A stretch of DNA of 64,000 bases from CAZSHG01 sp964606695 [NCBI: uncultured bacterium] (lineage in GTDB: Bacteria > UBP14 > UBA6098): the NCBI GenBank assembly GCA_964606695.1, contig CAZSHG010000006.1, positions 46,679 through 110,678 on the forward strand, in the 5' to 3' direction. The first letter of the stretch is position 1; every line of letters begins with the position of its first letter. The notes below the pieces were generated by a model. That model did not search any database, was not told where the DNA came from, and saw only the letters and a program-made list of their open reading frames with translations. Below, piece by piece: positions 60,373-64,000 of the stretch. Position numbers and translations under genes: made by a program.

Positions 60373-63300
60373 TTAGAACTCCGTTCCTATTCCAAAATGG
60401 TGAGTTGGTTTATCTGCAATATCAGTTAAATCAGTGCTCCACGCAAGGTCATAATAGAAAAGAAACCACCAGACCCATGCCCGCGCTCCGAAACCGAGAC
60501 TCATCTTGAAATCTTCCAGCCTGCCGTCTCTCGCTCCGCGGAATTCTTCGATATCTTCCGGAGCCACCGCGCCGAAATCGGTGAAGAACGCACCGTTGAT
60601 ACCGCCTATCGTTATCGGCGGGAATCCCAGATCCATCCTTTTGACGAAGGGATAACGAAACTCCAGATTCCCCAGGCCGTAGTATTTGCCCTCGAAGGCG
60701 AAATATGGGTAACCGCGCATGGGCATGATGAAATTCGAGAAGTAGAATCGGCTAATCGAGAAATAATCGCGGTTTGTGCTCGACCAGTTGAGCCAGTTTT
60801 CAGAACCGCCCAGCCAGAATACCGGGGAATTATCTCCGCTAACTCCTCCTGCCGCCAATCTCATAGCGAAACCGTAGCCCTTGCCGAAATGGAAATATTT
60901 CCGTAAGTCGGCACGGCCGCCGATATAATCCAGACAATTCTCACCCAATTTAGGGACATATTCCAGCGCGATTTTGCTACGTGTGCCAGTAACCGGCCCC
61001 GTGGATTTGTAAAGCGCGTTGTCCCGCACTGCGGCGAGTTCCAGGCGCAGGTTGAAGGGCATCATATCGTGCAATTCCGAACCGACTGGAGTAGCGAAGT
61101 AGTTCCTGTCTACGAAGAAGCCGTCGGCGTTCAACTGCAACCGGTCGTATTGGCTGAAGGGATATTCAAGAGACAGCATTCCGCCGAAAACACGGTCGGA
61201 AAAGTATTCGTCCCAATTCACCCAGAAATAGTTTTTATAATGATATCCCATAGCGGCGAAATTCATGCGGCGGCCATAATATGCATAGATAGCATAAACC
61301 GTGGAATTCTCGATATCGTCCAGCAAATCCGTGGCGATATAAACCTGATGGTTTCCCAGCATATCGCTGAACATAATCTGCGACAGGCCGCGGAAGCCGT
61401 AATATGTATCATAAGCCACCGCACCGGAAACCAGGTCGATAGTGAATTCCGGTGTGTAGTCTTTTGGCTCGTAAAGGTCGCGATCTTCGTCTTCTTCATC
61501 CATATCGATTCTCGACCTGCGCAGATCGCCGGGAATACGGCCAGTGCGTTCCCCGACTTCGATTATCTCTTCCGGGCATAGCGTGTCTCGTTGAAGTATA
61601 AACGGCGTCGGCACCAGCGAATCCAGCGGATTCAGTTCCTTCATGTGGTAAATATCGAAACCGCCGTCGTAGAAGGCGCTGAACACCATCTTATCCCCGT
61701 CGGGATCCCATGTCGGCGAAAATGCCCCGGAGAGCAAATCTGAATAGGGTTTATGAACTATCGAATCGCCGATTTCGGCTATCCATATATTGCTAACTCC
61801 GTTACGCTGGCTGGTATATGCGATTCGCTCGCCCTCCGGCGCCCAGCCGGGGAAGTCGTTGCCCTCGCCATCGGTGGTGAGTGGCGCCATGGTATCGGCC
61901 TCGATGTCGTAAATCCAGATATTATAGCGGCCGAATTCCCTCTCATACTCTTCGACATCGGAACCCATTTGCCCGGCGCTACTCGCGGGCTTTTCCGGCG
62001 GCTCGCGGTCGAGTGTTCTGTCGCTGGAAAAGGCTATATAGCGGCCATTGGGCGAAATCGAAGGGAATTTATCGTCCCACAAATCGTCGGTGATTTTGGT
62101 AGGCAAGCTATCGCCAAAATGAAAGAAATACAGGTCGGCTTTTGCTTGCGCGAGGCCTGAGAACACCAGCGCTGTATCGCCCGGCATGAACACCGGCGAC
62201 GATATTTCTCGCACGCCGTCGAAGGCGAATGTATAATCGATGTCCCCGGTCTTGATGTTGCGTGTGGCGATTTCGTCACTGCCGCCGGCTTTGCGAGAAT
62301 ATACGAGATATTTGCCGTCCCACGACCAGCCGGGTCTGCTTCGGAAGGGATGGAAACTCTGCGCCGAACCCGTGCGTTGCGCCTTTGCTATACGGTCGAT
62401 GTCCTCGGTGATGATATCCACCAGATACAGGTCGATGTAATCCCCGCGGTTCGATATGAACGCCACATACTGACCGTCCGGCGAGAACGACGGCATGACG
62501 TTGAAATAGGAACCGTCCTCGTTGTGGTCTGTTACATGTTCCGCGATGTCCTCCGGGCGAACTCTAAATCCGAATTCGGGAAAATATTCGCGCTTTTTAT
62601 AGTTGAGCCATTCTTTGTATAACTCGTCTTGAGTCCTGCCCAACGCGGCTTTCATAGCCTCGTCCGGCTGAATATACATCTCCCCCTTGCCGATGATCTC
62701 GCCGATCTTCTTCCTACCATATCGAGTTGTGATATATCCCACAACGCTCGCGCCCTGTTTGTATGCCAGAAAACCATACAACTGCGACAGCGGCACGACG
62801 TAATCGTTCAGGATAGCGTCGCGGAGATACATGTCGCTCTCGACGTCCCAGCATATCGACTCGAATTCGGATATCCCCTCGGCCAGCCATAGCGGCATAT
62901 TGAAAACCGATTGCGACGCGAACTGCTTGCCCGGACCTCTGCCGTAAATTTTGTCGAATGTCAGAGCGTGCGCGACCTCGTGAACCAACACGTGCCGATA
63001 ATCCTCGTAACTGCCGTTGAACGGAATCACCACGCGTGTCTTCATCGACTCCGTGAAACCGCCGGTGCCCTCCCCGATAATCGACTGGATGACGTTGGTC
63101 TCCTGAAAATCCGCCGGCGTCGGGTAAATTACCACCGGAAATTCCTCGATTGGACGCTGGCTCAGGTCGCTACGGATTTGCGGGAGCGCGTCCTCAAGTA
63201 TCTCCCCCGCTCGCAGAGCGAGGTCATCGTAGCCCTTCGGGTAATAGAACTTGAAATTCGGCGTCTGCACCGTCTTCCAGTCGTAGGTGACATATTGCAC

Positions 63301-63390
63301 CTTGTTCCGCCCGAAGGTCTCCGAAAATGCCGGCGACACTGTGATTAGAAACAGCATCGCCAATACTATTATGCCAATTTGGCGATTCAA
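60373..63390 (-). CDS. secreted gluzincin peptidase, TolB-type propeller and outer-membrane barrel protein
   Basis: 1005 aa with a signal peptide (about 1-23). A gluzincin peptidase domain (about 25-270) has HEVAHALTF (HExxH) with a downstream glutamate in WLAEGISEFES. A WD40/PD40-type propeller (about 280-600) has PSFSPDGQYVAFISNRGD-like blades. A C-terminal beta-barrel (about 650-1005) has Omp85 surface-antigen features and ends HHFGIGTEF. The ending phenylalanine fits outer-membrane insertion. It may process or bind proteins at the outer membrane; substrate unknown. It is 6 bp downstream of the ferritin-like gene. Confidence 0.85.
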   Translation of the reverse strand: MNRQIGIIVLAMLFLITVSPAFSETFGRNKVQYVTYDWKTVQTPNFKFYYPKGYDDLALRAGEILEDALPQIRSDLSQRPIEEFPVVIYPTPADFQETNVIQSIIGEGTGGFTESMKTRVVIPFNGSYEDYRHVLVHEVAHALTFDKIYGRGPGKQFASQSVFNMPLWLAEGISEFESICWDVESDMYLRDAILNDYVVPLSQLYGFLAYKQGASVVGYITTRYGRKKIGEIIGKGEMYIQPDEAMKAALGRTQDELYKEWLNYKKREYFPEFGFRVRPEDIAEHVTDHNEDGSYFNVMPSFSPDGQYVAFISNRGDYIDLYLVDIITEDIDRIAKAQRTGSAQSFHPFRSRPGWSWDGKYLVYSRKAGGSDEIATRNIKTGDIDYTFAFDGVREISSPVFMPGDTALVFSGLAQAKADLYFFHFGDSLPTKITDDLWDDKFPSISPNGRYIAFSSDRTLDREPPEKPASSAGQMGSDVEEYEREFGRYNIWIYDIEADTMAPLTTDGEGNDFPGWAPEGERIAYTSQRNGVSNIWIAEIGDSIVHKPYSDLLSGAFSPTWDPDGDKMVFSAFYDGGFDIYHMKELNPLDSLVPTPFILQRDTLCPEEIIEVGERTGRIPGDLRRSRIDMDEEDEDRDLYEPKDYTPEFTIDLVSGAVAYDTYYGFRGLSQIMFSDMLGNHQVYIATDLLDDIENSTVYAIYAYYGRRMNFAAMGYHYKNYFWVNWDEYFSDRVFGGMLSLEYPFSQYDRLQLNADGFFVDRNYFATPVGSELHDMMPFNLRLELAAVRDNALYKSTGPVTGTRSKIALEYVPKLGENCLDYIGGRADLRKYFHFGKGYGFAMRLAAGGVSGDNSPVFWLGGSENWLNWSSTNRDYFSISRFYFSNFIMPMRGYPYFAFEGKYYGLGNLEFRYPFVKRMDLGFPPITIGGINGAFFTDFGAVAPEDIEEFRGARDGRLEDFKMSLGFGARAWVWWFLFYYDLAWSTDLTDIADKPTHHFGIGTEF

Positions 63391-63396
63391 ACTGCG

Positions 63397-63675
63397 CTAC
63401 TCTTCCAGATCCGGGATGTAACCCTCGCTGAATAGATAATCTTCCAGCTCGTCGTTGAATGCCTCGTCGCGCCTGCGCACCCATTCGAGAAGCATGGCGG
63501 CGTGCTCTTTTTCCTCGTCCCGGTTGTGGGCGAGGATTTCGCGAAGCTCATCGTCTTCGGCGACATCGACCCGCTGATTATACCAATCGACCGCCTCCAG
63601 CTCCTCGATAATCGACTTTATCGCGCGATGGTAATCCTTGGCCTCCTGGCTGAGTTTTTCCTCGTGATATTCCAT
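63397..63675 (-). CDS. EncFtn-like (encapsulated ferritin-like) protein
   Basis: 92 aa with AAGGAG 5 bp before the ATG. The two-helix ferritin half-site is complete: E24/E25 and E27 in IEELEAVDWYNQR and E55/H58 in NRDEEKEHAAMLLEW, matching the iron ligands of EncFtn, which needs dimerisation to form the di-iron ferroxidase site. It ends at PDLEE without the long tail that carries the encapsulin-binding peptide in known family members. No encapsulin gene lies downstream. It leads a run with the peptidase/barrel, PH-like and NtrC genes. Confidence 0.9.
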   Translation of the reverse strand: MEYHEEKLSQEAKDYHRAIKSIIEELEAVDWYNQRVDVAEDDELREILAHNRDEEKEHAAMLLEWVRRRDEAFNDELEDYLFSEGYIPDLEE

Positions 63676-63754
63676 TTTAACTCCTTCTTATTAGATTAGC
63701 ATTACTAAATAATCTATTGTTATTCGCATATTTCTTGCCATGTCGACGTTTTCC

Positions 63755-63827
63755 CGTTGGCACGCCTCCCGCTACGTCCGATTTGTTTTCATCTCACATT
63801 ATTTCGGACGCGGGAGTCGCGCCAACG
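63755..63827. repeat. structured hairpin element, copy B
   Basis: Outer stem CGTTGGC/GCCAACG (63755-63761, 63821-63827); internal loop ACGC/TCGC; variable stem CTCCCG/CGGGAG (63766-63771, 63811-63816); bulge CTA; apical stem CGTCCGA/TCGGACG (63775-63781, 63804-63810); 22-nt loop with CTCACATTAT. Same architecture as 35736-35812. Confidence 0.85.
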
Positions 63828-63907
63828 TCCTTATAACACCACATCGACCAACAGATATTATACAACAAAAATCCCCCCTCGACAAGGGGGACTTCACCGA
63901 TTTTCTT

Positions 63908-63936
63908 CTCGTTACACACCTCCAGCTGTGTTACGA
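63908..63936. repeat. REP-like palindrome, third site
   Basis: Imperfect inverted repeat of the CGTAACACAGCT family (CTCGTTACACA facing TGTGTTACGAG), related to the palindromes at 35993 and 45695. Confidence 0.7.
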
Positions 63937-63968
63937 GAGAAAACCTCGCAATGACGAGGTATAAAAAA

Positions 63969-63990
63969 GGGCGGCCACCTCAAGCCGCCC
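63969..63990 (-). terminator. rho-independent terminator of a gene beyond the edge
   Basis: 7-bp stem GGGCGGC/GCCGCCC with an 8-nt loop; on the minus strand it is followed by six T, so it would end a leftward gene starting outside the window. Confidence 0.75.
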
Positions 63991-64000
63991 TAAAATATTC

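Larger units (their letters stand above)
63676..64000. other. end of window, repeat-rich gap
   Basis: No gene is seen before the edge. It must contain the promoter of the leftward EncFtn operon. It holds the structured hairpin element (63755-63827), a REP-like palindrome (63908-63936) and a leftward terminator at the right edge. Confidence 0.55.

Overview
The window looks like chromosome, not plasmid or phage, from an uncultured diderm bacterium, probably of the FCB superphylum or a neighbouring candidate phylum. The grounds are a TamA/TamB-type outer-membrane pair, signal peptides and lipoboxes, and a secreted hydrolase ending in an NPFNS-type C-terminal domain of the kind common in such lineages. 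Coding DNA is mid-GC with AT-rich gaps. UUG and GUG starts are frequent (murJ, lysC, asd, the dCMP deaminase, the GT39 and MBOAT genes). I cannot name the species.

Layout. 1-2130: dnaA inside AT-rich DNA with TTATCAACA-type DnaA boxes on both sides, a likely replication origin. 2131-14705: lon; a PAS/GAF histidine kinase with a lone receiver; then GT39 glycosyltransferase, GtrA, TamB and a BamA/TamA-like barrel, tightly packed. 14706-15341: an AT-rich gap. 15342-28492: ordinary chromosome (Mut7-C RNase, endonuclease V, DUF4097 protein, murJ, flavoprotein, M24 peptidase, FGE-domain lipoprotein, lysC-asd, dCMP deaminase, radical SAM, patatin, a CPH-repeat protein). 28543-32921: leftward small genes (hydrolase, OsmC, DUF554, lipocalin, YciI, a disordered membrane protein).

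32922-54560 is accessory-like. It is rich in hairpins, dispersed repeats and toxin-antitoxin (TA) modules around a GyrI-like gene, a pentapeptide-repeat potassium channel, hutU, a GT4 glycosyltransferase, a DUF2089/SHOCT operon, two large secreted proteins, an SGNH/MBOAT acylation pair and upp. 54560-63675: gdhA, a large membrane protein, then a leftward operon of an EncFtn-like ferritin, a peptidase/propeller/barrel protein, a small membrane protein and an NtrC-type regulator.

Main discoveries. (1) TA modules sit directly downstream of host genes and are bracketed by copies of that gene's 3' end. At hutU, three stacked modules alternate with three diverged copies of the hutU C-terminal codons. 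Three hutU tails (the real one and two copies) each carry an apparent promoter, GTGAAA-N16-TATAAT, feeding the next module. At the GyrI-like gene a relBE-type module lies between two copies of a 121-bp block that includes the last codons of the gene. (2) A hairpin family with a conserved internal loop has an inner 6-bp stem whose sequence differs completely between copies while pairing is kept (35.7 kb, 63.8 kb, and a shorter relative at 30.5 kb). (3) An EncFtn-like ferritin has no encapsulin beside it and no visible cargo tail. (4) Palindromic repeats include a 28-bp palindrome lying in frame inside a secreted hydrolase gene.
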